Source: CAYJFK01 sp964369475
GTDB lineage: Bacteria; Bacillota; Clostridia; Oscillospirales; Feifaniaceae
Length of the DNA stretch: 25,429 nucleotides
Assembly: GCA_964369475.1 (NCBI GenBank)
Contig: CAYJFK010000033.1
Span: forward strand, 1 to 25,429
Direction: 5' to 3'
Shown: positions 7,901 to 17,200 of the stretch, piece after piece
Numbering within the stretch: position 1 is the stretch's first letter
How the letters are laid out: each line of letters begins with the position of its first letter
Notes under the pieces: model-generated
What the model saw: only the letters and a program-made list of their open reading frames with translations
Databases searched by the model: none
Told to the model about the DNA's origin: nothing
Translations under genes and position numbers: made by a program

Positions 7901-10900
7901 CTGTTAGTACCTGTACGCTTCCGTCCGACCAGTAGTAGACAACGCCGATACCAATTTTAAGCAGTTCGGCAACACCCCACACACGCTGGTTGCTAATGCC
8001 AAAGTCGACGTGAGCGACAGCCATTCCGCCAATAATCGGGACTTGGCTCGGCACATTTATGCTACCGCTTGCAAACATCTCGACAAGGTCTTGTTCGGCT
8101 ACATAGACTATATATCCACGTCCGTTGATAATTCCGAATATGCCGACTTGCATCTCACCCGAGATAAAAATGTCCGGGTACCAGATAAATCTAACATCCA
8201 TAGAATCGATAACATCAATTCCCTTAATACCTATGCCGAATGCACCAAACTCAACACTTCTTGGGCTGACAGCCGCCCTAACACCACCCGTTAGAGTGGA
8301 GAAAATACCAACTTCGCCCATGAGGGAAAGTTTGATAGGCGGAGGCCCTTCTGTGCCGAAGAATGAGTTGTACATGTTGGATATACCGCCGCCAAGACCC
8401 TGAATCCATATAACACCAAACGGGTCGACGGGGATACCGGGGGTAAGGCCTGACATCTCGAACATGAGTTTGTCGGGCACGGGTATCATGTTTTTGCTCT
8501 TAAACTGGATTTCTGCGCCAAACTTCATCTCGTCGAGTAGCGAGGTCGACCCCTTTAGGCCAAACTCGTAATACTCATTCATTATGGCAACATGAAGTGT
8601 GCCGTTTATGTCGGCAAGCCCTTCTGCGTAGGGAGGTATACCGACTTCGACATCTGCATTAAAGCCTATAAACTCTCCGCCAAAGAGGATGTTGTTAACA
8701 TAAACACCAAATGCGCCGCCCTTGGCATCGGCTCTTAGGCTCTCGTCGTGCTCGTACATCTGCTGGATGGCTATTAGCTGTACAGCATCGTACTGACTGG
8801 CCGCAAGCTTGTACTGCGCTGTCTCGAGCGCTGTTAGTTGGAGCTCGTCCCTCTTTAGGTTTGAGGGTATTAGGAAGGATAGATCCATCTTTGCGCCAAA
8901 GGATACGACCTCACGAGTGCCGCCGCCCTCGAGCTGATACTCGCCAAACTGGGCGTATCTAAGCTCAAATGCAAGCCCTGCTATCTTTTGAAGATAGCTT
9001 GCAGCGCCCGGCCATATAAGCATGATGGGCTTAGCGTAACCTATGTTTTGAGTTGCGGCAAGCTCGTCGCCGTTTATCTTGTATGTCGTAAGCTCATACG
9101 CTGTGCCCGCTTCAAGCGTCGTTATGGCAGACACGCCCCTCCAGACCGAGGTACGAGCGCCGCTTGTGTAGACATTAGCATCGATTGAGGTCGTTACAGA
9201 GCCTGCGCCGCCCTTGTTCTCGATTATGAGAGAGCCGCTCTCCACGTCTAACGAGTTGTTGACCGTCATGACATTGGAGTTTCCTATCGAGACACCCTCT
9301 ACACGCTCTATGTACTTCGAACCGTCTCCTGCTTCGGCATACCTAAAGTCAAACTGACCTCTAAATGTAAGGTAAACATCGCCTGAGTTTTCTTCAAAGT
9401 CCGCTTCGTCGTAGTAACCCTTGATCTCGTACTCCTCCGTGCCGTTATCGTCGCCGCCTGTGCCCTCGACAAGCTCGATTGTAGCAAGGCCAAAGTTTAC
9501 AGGGGCAAACTCGGTTTTTTCGCTAACTGCAAGGGGGATTTTCGGCAAGGTCTTATCGCCGTCTGCCGGAAGTGCGCCAAGTCCCGATTCGTTATAATTA
9601 AATATAACCTCGTACTGCCCCGGCACAACTTCGAAATTTAGGTGAAGAATTATCGTGTTGTCACCTGTCGACACCGTAATATTATCGGCAGGAATGTCGT
9701 AGAGGTCTGCCCCACCGTTACCCGACAGCGTAACGCCATAGCGAGACTTGTCGGCAAGCAGGTCAAAGTTCTCTCCGTATATCGTTATGTTCCTAAATCC
9801 TGTGCTGTAAACAACTTCGGGCGCTACCGTGAAAAACTCAACAGACGGTTCTACCGCCGTCGGGCAGTATACATAGACATCCTCTACCGAGAGGAGGTTT
9901 TCCTCTGTAAACTGCACGTTGTTAAGGTCGTCTGAGTCGTAGACATAGAATGTGATTTTGCGGTACTGTGTTCTGTCTGTAAGTTTAGCGTCAAATGTAA
10001 ATGTCGCAGGCTGAACACCGTCCGCTTCAAGTCCTCCAGTGTTTACAAGTGGGATATAGTAGGGGTCTTTAAAGTTGTGCCCCGTTACCACATCGCCGTC
10101 GCTGTCTATAATGTCTATGCCCTCTTGCGGCACTACCGCAATGACAGCATCTTCCAAGATCTCTTCAGACAGGTTTCTAACGCTCGTCGTAACATCAAAG
10201 CGTGGCGCAACATATGCCGTCTTGTCCTCGTTTAGCTCCATGCTGACCGAGTTTGAGGTGAAATTCATAACAACTTCGCTGTTAATCGACTTGTCGGAGT
10301 TCGAGAAAACACCGTAGTTAGTCGAAAAGTTGACCGCTTCGCCGCCATTTATCATCCCAAGGTCGTAGTATGTTGCAAAGGCGCTGTCGGCTGTTAGATA
10401 GTCCTCGTTCATGGGGTTTGTAAAGTTCATTTCACTGTCGGGCGTAAAGTCGAAAACACTGCTTGCAAGGTTGTTCCAGTGACCGAACGCCACCATATAT
10501 GGGGTAAAGTCCTCGACATCGCCGCCCGTTGCCTGCATTGTGCCGTCTACCAAATATGCGGTAACTTTTGGGGAGGTCGGGTTATCGTATGCAAAAAACA
10601 TGTTGTTATATGGGCCTGACGATAAACCGCCCCTCTCAAGCTGCTCAAAGTAGATAGACTCTGTATTACCGTCGCCCTCTACGGCAAGCTCATACACGCC
10701 GTAGTCTTGGTAGCCGAGCGCCGTGTCCATAAGTAGGCGAGCCTCTACCTCAATGTCCTCGCCTGCAGGGGCTTCTACCGTGTAGGAGATGTTGACCATG
10801 CCGTGCTGTTCTGCACTGTCGCTCAAGAGAAACATGGTCTGGGTAATCCTCACGCCGTCTACCGTCCAAACACTTGTAATTGTGTTTGTTGCATCGTCCT

Positions 10901-11249
10901 TTGTAACGGACACATCACTTCCTGCAAATCCGTATGATCTGCCAAAGATGTAGTCTTTTTCTTCTCCTCCGTCCTTTGTTATTCTAAAGGACGTGTAGGA
11001 CGAGTCAAAATAATCGTCGGGGTATAGCAAAAACTTGTTGTCGTCCGACTTGATAAGCTTGTCGCCCTCCAGCGTGTTGATGTGAAAACCGCCGTTTTCC
11101 GTCGATACTTCAAGCTGTAAATATCCGTCGTCAAGCGTTACTGTTTCAGGCTTTGCCGCTTCGATTGCCATAGCTTGCAGGGGGATTACCCCTGCAAGCA
11201 TGGTGGCTGTTAAAAGAGCGGCTGTAAGCCTTTTTAATATATGTTTCAT
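4911..11249 (-). CDS. Giant secreted surface protein with C-terminal SLH repeats
   Basis: A 2112-residue exported protein. A Sec signal peptide (KHILKR, hydrophobic core, probable cut after QAMA at 28) leads to a long beta-rich ectodomain: an IPT/TIG-like segment near 463-555, a glycine- and aromatic-rich strand-repeat region around 790-1110, an FN3-like stretch near 1396-1520, an Ig-like segment near 1625-1713 (APVLQLASPTSGG), and an InlB-B-like repeat near 1828-1893 (GQTFSHWTS, PDKNISITANYT). A Gly/Ser-rich linker follows, then three SLH repeats (about 1928-2112) with motifs such as MTRGMFVTVL and VTREQMAVIL. SLH triplets bind pyruvylated secondary wall polymers, so the protein should sit on the wall. 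The start is ATG with AAAAGGAG six bases upstream. It follows the 2508-residue gene by 13 bases and is very likely co-transcribed. Adhesion or matrix binding is plausible; no enzyme motif was recognised. Confidence 0.92.
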   Translation of the reverse strand: MKHILKRLTAALLTATMLAGVIPLQAMAIEAAKPETVTLDDGYLQLEVSTENGGFHINTLEGDKLIKSDDNKFLLYPDDYFDSSYTSFRITKDGGEEKDYIFGRSYGFAGSDVSVTKDDATNTITSVWTVDGVRITQTMFLLSDSAEQHGMVNISYTVEAPAGEDIEVEARLLMDTALGYQDYGVYELAVEGDGNTESIYFEQLERGGLSSGPYNNMFFAYDNPTSPKVTAYLVDGTMQATGGDVEDFTPYMVAFGHWNNLASSVFDFTPDSEMNFTNPMNEDYLTADSAFATYYDLGMINGGEAVNFSTNYGVFSNSDKSINSEVVMNFTSNSVSMELNEDKTAYVAPRFDVTTSVRNLSEEILEDAVIAVVPQEGIDIIDSDGDVVTGHNFKDPYYIPLVNTGGLEADGVQPATFTFDAKLTDRTQYRKITFYVYDSDDLNNVQFTEENLLSVEDVYVYCPTAVEPSVEFFTVAPEVVYSTGFRNITIYGENFDLLADKSRYGVTLSGNGGADLYDIPADNITVSTGDNTIILHLNFEVVPGQYEVIFNYNESGLGALPADGDKTLPKIPLAVSEKTEFAPVNFGLATIELVEGTGGDDNGTEEYEIKGYYDEADFEENSGDVYLTFRGQFDFRYAEAGDGSKYIERVEGVSIGNSNVMTVNNSLDVESGSLIIENKGGAGSVTTSIDANVYTSGARTSVWRGVSAITTLEAGTAYELTTYKINGDELAATQNIGYAKPIMLIWPGAASYLQKIAGLAFELRYAQFGEYQLEGGGTREVVSFGAKMDLSFLIPSNLKRDELQLTALETAQYKLAASQYDAVQLIAIQQMYEHDESLRADAKGGAFGVYVNNILFGGEFIGFNADVEVGIPPYAEGLADINGTLHVAIMNEYYEFGLKGSTSLLDEMKFGAEIQFKSKNMIPVPDKLMFEMSGLTPGIPVDPFGVIWIQGLGGGISNMYNSFFGTEGPPPIKLSLMGEVGIFSTLTGGVRAAVSPRSVEFGAFGIGIKGIDVIDSMDVRFIWYPDIFISGEMQVGIFGIINGRGYIVYVAEQDLVEMFASGSINVPSQVPIIGGMAVAHVDFGISNQRVWGVAELLKIGIGVVYYWSDGSVQVLTDTETLPTPSYASLSAIPVSYDAVNDRTLYADITGGVFHLADQTVEGEGALSPLASIEGTGLTSASITSNAAKSEHTVNLGTAGDTNGILTMQFDAESEAEAKTLAENITVNIGGTPYSLTFFVNETSDTVAANASANAKVSYNKDTGKADVTVTFTEDSNFGKDIAITTPANTDMMLYGVKELPSITDVIYTDADKRISWSGTKLDEYDSLTVYAEDMFGNLTTLWQTTNSSIIQSGSANITIPETLPGNTYAVILVGTITGEMNTMENAAGILDHTNPYDPTEPNGVSLAAGGDYTIDISGLPTDVDGYIVSIETAAGEKTDFTDLYATASGTGSLTVGGKYTSLEPISTESLEGEINVTEFEEVERGLTAGSYKVRVTTYNDLPSGEGQVTSRSVLSPAVTIEDAEVATVSARYSVNTTDVEHKTIDGTVMVPTVATRDLTVTASIEGTDDFRGTWTLLEGETAQKGNVSGKSFDMALSGLEDGMKTIEIVGETAKGDKVHESIVFVVDATAPVLQLASPTSGGAFNEDGTVTITGYTDHGSTLLVSIDGNAQTEYPVTGDSFSQEITGLPSKDVVTLMISAEDEFGNISDGIELKLINSGLTKTVGIGADKKSGHLGLFVNGVEYTNKHLPKQEGMNSIEVVPMFVTVSGTNIELTSEVTYTSEGVLGSVAVDNEGKVTFDNGARGLVTASLYSGAMEATAIVGDANFKNVTVVNSTGSGTYEVGATVSITAETKAGQTFSHWTSSDIAVANPNANPIVFTMPDKNISITANYTTSGGTDGSGHIDREPSSGSSGTGGGTIDGFVLADWQNPFSDISSSAWYYEAVGYMHYHKLMAGTSDTTFSPNEPMTRGMFVTVLGRMEGVDVAKYSTSNFDDVADGMWYTPYVAWANDNGIVEGMSATTFAPNELVTREQMAVILSRHAKSTGKELPKTVDEVTFADQDKISSWAQAAVSEMQQVGIVSGRDGNIFDPLGSATRAEGATMLMRFREIEE

Positions 11250-11254
11250 TTCTT

Positions 11255-11263
11255 ACTCCTTTT
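11255..11263 (-). promoter_or_regulatory. Ribosome-binding site in the gap between the two giant genes
   Basis: The 13-base gap between the TAG stop (11264-11266) and the downstream ATG (11247-11249) is nearly filled by AAAAGGAGT, directly touching the stop codon. The strong site with a very short gap supports one transcript and possible translational coupling, and fixes the downstream start. Confidence 0.8.
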
Positions 11264-14200
11264 CTAACTGACGTAGATGTAGTAGATACGCTCGGTACGA
11301 TCTTGTGTACGAACTACTATCGTGTGGTAGCCGCTTGCAAGATTATCCACCCCGTAGGTTTGTGTTCCGCTGTCCATGTAGCCTAAAACCTTAGAGCCTA
11401 TCTTCATCTGACCTACCGTTTTAAATCCGCTCTTGTAGTAAACGGTGTATGGCTGATCGTCCTCAACGTCAACAGTGAGACTCAAATCGTCCGAGTCTAT
11501 TATTGTAGCGTAGTGTACAGGCTCTCCGTTTACGGTAACATCAATGACCGTGTTCGAATGAATTGTAAGCATTACTGTGGCAGTGCCGACATTGCCGGAG
11601 CTGTCGGTAACTCTGTATGTAACCTCGTGAGTTCCCGTACTTGTAGGTGACGTGAAGGTCACATTGCTGCTATTAAGAGAGTCGATATTGTCGGTAACTC
11701 TTGATATGTTATCAGTTAGTATTAAGTCTGTATCTTCGTCTTCGGTTATGCTGATATACCTGTTTCTAAGTGTGATAACAGGGGTTATTTTGTCCTCTAT
11801 CTTTACAGAGGTAAAGACACCGTACTCGTACCAAGTCTTTGTGTTGCCATCTACCGTAGTTGTCGACTCGAATAGGTATGTCGGGTAGGTTACGTAGGAG
11901 GCTCCCACCTCAAAGAGCTCTGTCCACACGCCCTTTGTGAGCGACTTTGTGTCGGTCTCATCAAGCATGTTTGTCACAGTTGTGTTGTCCTTGTTTACCA
12001 TTACATATACGGTGTCAGTAGTAGTCAAACTGCCAAAATCCTCAGGGTCAGACACGCTGTTATCTCCGTTTGAATAAAGACTGTACATAGGAGTTAGCTC
12101 CTCGTTGTCTATTTCGGTTACGGTCAGCTCCACTGCGCTGATGTTGCCTGCCTCGTCTACAAATGTGAACTCATGAGAACCGTTTTGGTCTACCGTCGTA
12201 TACATGCCCTCTGTAAGGTATGCTTCGGTCAGGTTATCACCCTGCATAAAGCGCACAGGCTCGTTTGACTCAAAGTAAAGCACAAACTCGCTTAGATCTT
12301 CTGTCACCCCATGCCCTTCTTGCGTACTGTCCATGTTGATAACAGCCGGTGTTGTGTCTATTTCGGCGGTTGGTGTAAGGGTTAAGGGGATCAGAGCACT
12401 ACCTGCTTCGAGCGATATGGTTACGCTCTCTTGGTCAATAAATGTCACCATAGCAGCAGAACCTGCACGTGTTATTGTGGCAGTGCTTCCTACGCTCGTT
12501 ATTGTAGCATCTGTAAGGTAACGATTTGTCGTTATCGTAGCGGTGACCGGTGTGTTTGTAACGCTGTCACTGTTGTTGTTAGACCAGCGCTCGTGCAATA
12601 CCTTAAAGGGCGAAATGCCCGTTGCTGTTAAAACAAAGTTCCTCGTTGTGCCGTGCGAGTTTCTAAGGCTAAATGTGAATGATCCGTCTGCTGTGAATGT
12701 GTAGTAGTATCTACCCTCATCGTCTATCTGCGCATTGTCGCAGGTAAATGGCGAGTCTGCTTGTGGGCTTATAAATACCGTCTTGCCCGTTAGGTTGCCG
12801 CCGTTGTCCCTCACATCTTCCCACTCAACGACAGGGTCTTTTATTGCGACATCATCACTGCTTAAAATTTTGTCCGACATATCAACGGCAAAGGTCGTTA
12901 CATTTCCGGCCGCATCTATAACATAGACATGGAAACTCGCAGCCGCTGTGACCTCTATAACGCCAGCGTCTATCGTAACGCCCGATATATCATCGCTTGC
13001 AGCTGTATCAAATATCAAATCGTTCGTCGCTTGCGACTTTATCACAGTCTTAACGGCAGAATCGTCGACACTTGAAACTACAAGTCTAAAGCCCTCTGCT
13101 TTGTCAAGGCTTGCTACATAGGTAGCAACATCGGCAGAACCCTTTGATTCAAGATTTGTGTAACTGCCGCCCGACTTCTTTGCAAATGCAACAGTTACAA
13201 CAGGGGCTGTCGTGTCGACAGGGGGAGGGGTACTGTCGTCTATTGCGCTCGTCATGTCAAAGGGTATCTCTATCTTGTTGCCCACTTCGTCTACGACATA
13301 TACAAAGAAGGATGCGCCGTCCGTTACCGTTATTGTGTTGCCCGATACCGACACTCCCGTTATGCTTTCGCTTAGCGTCGTGTAGTCAACCGTGCTGTCC
13401 TGTGTTGACTTTACAACAATTCTTGTTGCGGAGTCGTCCGTCACATCAAAGTCGAGCTTGTAGCCCTTTGCCTGTGCAAGTGTCTGGGTATAAGCCGCAA
13501 CCTCGCCCGACGGTTTTACGGTAGGTGTGCCTGTGTAGCCGCCGTCTGCGTCTTGCGGTGTAAAGCCAACCGAAACGACGGGGGCTGTTGTGTCCTCGAC
13601 CTCACCGCCCGTGATGTTCGAGATGACTATGTCCACTTCGCCATCCTTTAAACCACCGCTATTATAAGTAAATTTGATGGTTATAGTTGTGTTTTCGGTG
13701 GCCGTTACAGAGGCGGTGGTCGCTCCCTCTGTGAGCGTATTTGTTGTGTGTTCACCACTTATCTCTGTTATGGTTCCTGTTACCGCTTCAATGTTTAGTG
13801 TAACGGGGTTTGCCGTCTCCTCAAGTGTAGAGCCCTCGGCAACCTCGATTATTATTGTGTTGTAATCAACACCATCAATCGTCACGTCTTCCGTATAGCT
13901 GTTACCGTATACGTCCTCGAATACAAGTGTTGCATCACCATTTTCGTATATCGGCACTTTGTAGTGACGCACGGCATACTCGTGCGCATCGTCAAACTTC
14001 ATGGGAGATACAAGTTTTACAGGCGCACTAAAGCTAAGAGTTGCGCCATAGTGCGACTGAGCTTTTGAGCTCGACACAAAGGCAGGCTTTATGTTTGCAA
14101 GGGCAGGCGGCAGATTAGCGCCACCCCAACTTGTATCTGTGCTGTCGAGCGTTGTCTGATATGTTGATGTCTCGCCCATCTTTGTTGTTGTGCTTACAAT

Positions 14201-17200
14201 GGCGGTAATGGGAGTATAGGCATCTGCCGCCATGTTCTCGTCGTACTCCCCTGTGTAGAGGAAGTATGTGCCATCAAATGCATATACACCATTTGTCACA
14301 GGGAAGCTATCAATCCCGTCGCCAAGCATCTCGCCAGCGCTAAAGAGGGTCACTTCCTCGCCAATGGGTGTGTATGTCATGTTATCGCCACTGCCTGATA
14401 CTTCCATTATGGCAAGCGTTGAATTTTCTATAAGGTGTTTGTTGCCACTCGTTATGCCCGAGCCTACTTTCAACCCCGGTGTAACGTATAGCGTTTGTTC
14501 TGTGTTCATCACACCATCTTCTGCCTGTATATTTGCATATATCGACAGGCTGTCGATGCTTGCAAACTCATAGTTTGGCAGATTAACGGTCTGAATGGAA
14601 AAGCCGCTCGTCTCGTCTACCGCAACAAAGGTTATCATGTCTGTACTTGTAAAGCTACTACCCGACGGCTTGTCCGTTACATTGTAGGGGTAGGAAGGGT
14701 TATCGACAAGATTTCCGCTGTCATACAGATATGTGTCGACAGAGCCGTTATTCGATATAGCATAGTCTAAACTTATATCGACCGACGAAACATATATTTT
14801 GCCGTCTATTTCCTTTGCGCCTACGGCGGAGGTCGTTACAGAGATTTCGGGAGTATCAGTCACTACATTTATTATCATTTGCTTAGTCGCAGTAACCTCG
14901 CCGCCAAAGAGCTTTGCCTCCATGTTGATGATATTCTCGCCCTCTGTTAGGACAAGTGTCATGCCGTTCTCAACGCTTGATAGGACATCGGCACTTTTTA
15001 AATCGCTGACAAGCGAGATCTCGTCCGACTGGTAAACCCATGTGGCAACGTACTCTGTTTCCGCCTGACTGTGCTTGTTGTTCTCTATCCAGTAGGCTTC
15101 AACATCCTCACCGTGACCTGAGTTCCAAATCCTAATGGCTTCAACCAAGCCCGGATTTACGGAATTTATATTAGCCGTAACAGCTTCTCCGCTTGCCTTA
15201 TGCGTAAAGTAAAGGTCGTCTACGCCGTTTTCATAGCCAAAGCTAAGCCTGTCATATGTGCTAAGACCGTTTAATGCCGCACCGAGATCACCTAAGTTTA
15301 GCGTAATCTCGAATATCGGAGCGTCTGAATTTTCGTTAAAGACTAATCCTGTGCCCGTCAGTCCGCTTTCGTTCGAGTACATTCCAAAGTTCTTAGGCGC
15401 ACTCTTGTCAACAAGTAGGTATGCCGTTTTGTGTCCGAGTCCGTATTGATTATAAGTTAGATCAGCTTCAAGCGTCGCATCGTCACCTCGCCTTGCGACT
15501 ACGATAGTAGCCTTGTAGAGCTCTTGCTCATAGTCGATAGCTTCGATCTCGCCCGAGCTGTTTACAAATGAAGACGGGATAACAATGGTCTGGTCTAATC
15601 GCCCACTGTTTAGGGGAATTTTAACAACAGACTGCGTAGCTGTCGTTTCTTTTGGATCTCTTGCCACATCTGTATTATCGCTTGCGCTGTCGACAAAGGT
15701 CGACAGTTCAAGATAGGAGTTTTCAAAATCTATATCGTCTGCACCGAAGGTCGACTTATCGTCTCTAATGTTAAATCTGAAAACATTTCCTGCAAGGGTA
15801 TCAGGCACTAAGTAGTAGAAGTTACCCCCATTGTTTGAATCATAGCTGTCTGCCGAATTTGGGGTGTCGATCTCCGCCGCTGTGTACTGTGTGCCGTCTG
15901 CCTCATGCAGTGATATATCGCCGACAGAGTAAACGTCCTCGGTGTTCATGGCGGCATTACCATTAAAGCGCACCGTAATGGGATCTGCCTTGGCAATTAG
16001 AAGATCACTCAAGCTTGTTTCGTTATAGTCAAAGCCCTCCTTAACGGTAGCTATCGTAACGGTAACATCGCCGTACATATCCTTGGTGTTCAGTGTGAAG
16101 GAGTTCACTGTGTTATCAACGCTTCCGTTAATCGTGCCATTTACATCGTCTATAACGTAGTTTGCAGATGTAACGGTGCGCCAGCCCATGCTATCTCCGA
16201 ATATATCTCGAGGCGTAGCACTCGCATCATAGTTCATGAGCGCTAAATATTTCTCGCTGCCCTGCTCGACAAGAACGAGCGTCCAAGCGCTTGTCGCATC
16301 AGTCCCTGTGGGCGGTGTCACCATAATTTGCGGATCACTCTGCGGTACAGACAGGTCGGTGTTTATCGTGTACCTTGGAGCTACCTTTGAAGTGTCGACA
16401 GTAACGGGCACACGGATAACGCCTGTGGTGTTGCCGCTATTATCAAAGACCTCTACCAAAAAGTCCTTTTCGATAACAGCGCCCGAGGGCATGGCAAGCT
16501 CGCTTGTTAGGCTGTCATAATATATATTGTTCAATATTTCGTACTCTGCACTCGTCCATGCTGCATCGTCCGCATCTGCGTCCCTGTCGACCCACTGGTA
16601 CTGATAATCTCCCGTTATATCGTTGTTATACTGGTCGGTATTCCTTACGATAAAATCGATAAAGAGGTTTCCATCTTCATATCCTGCCCCACCTATCGTA
16701 ACGGTCGGTACACTGGAGTCCGTAATAGGGCCTCCTATAACCTCTCTTGCGACATTTCCTGCGTGGTCAGCAACCGTTATATGGTATGTTGGGGTTAAGG
16801 GACGTCTTGCACTCATGCCCTTTATATGAGCATAGACCGTGTTAGAGACAAATGCAAGATTTTGACCGGCACCTGCTTGTGTTGTGACAAATGCAGAGTC
16901 TGCAGGTGGCGTTTCGGTGCCGCTCATTGCAAACAGGTACTCAACGTCATAGTCGAGATCAGTAGTTGCGCTAATTGTGCCAATCGAGCCTATAACGCCT
17001 GAGTTTCTCCCATCGGCCGCATCGCCATCGTCTACCGATATTGTCATTGTGTACGTGTCCGCATCACCTGCAAGGAGAGAGTCGGGCAGGCCGGTAACGG
17101 TCACTGTGGGCGCTACCGTGTCGAGGAATATATCCCTCATTACACGAACGTCGCTGTTGCCGTATAGCGTTAGCTCATTTACAACCGAGTTGCCCTCAGC

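Noticed and set aside
13144..13524. Plus-strand 126-residue frame rich in Leu, Arg, Cys and Pro inside the 2508-residue gene
   Set aside because: It is the reverse-strand shadow of the tandem Ig-like repeats; its composition is typical of antisense reading and there is no start signal.
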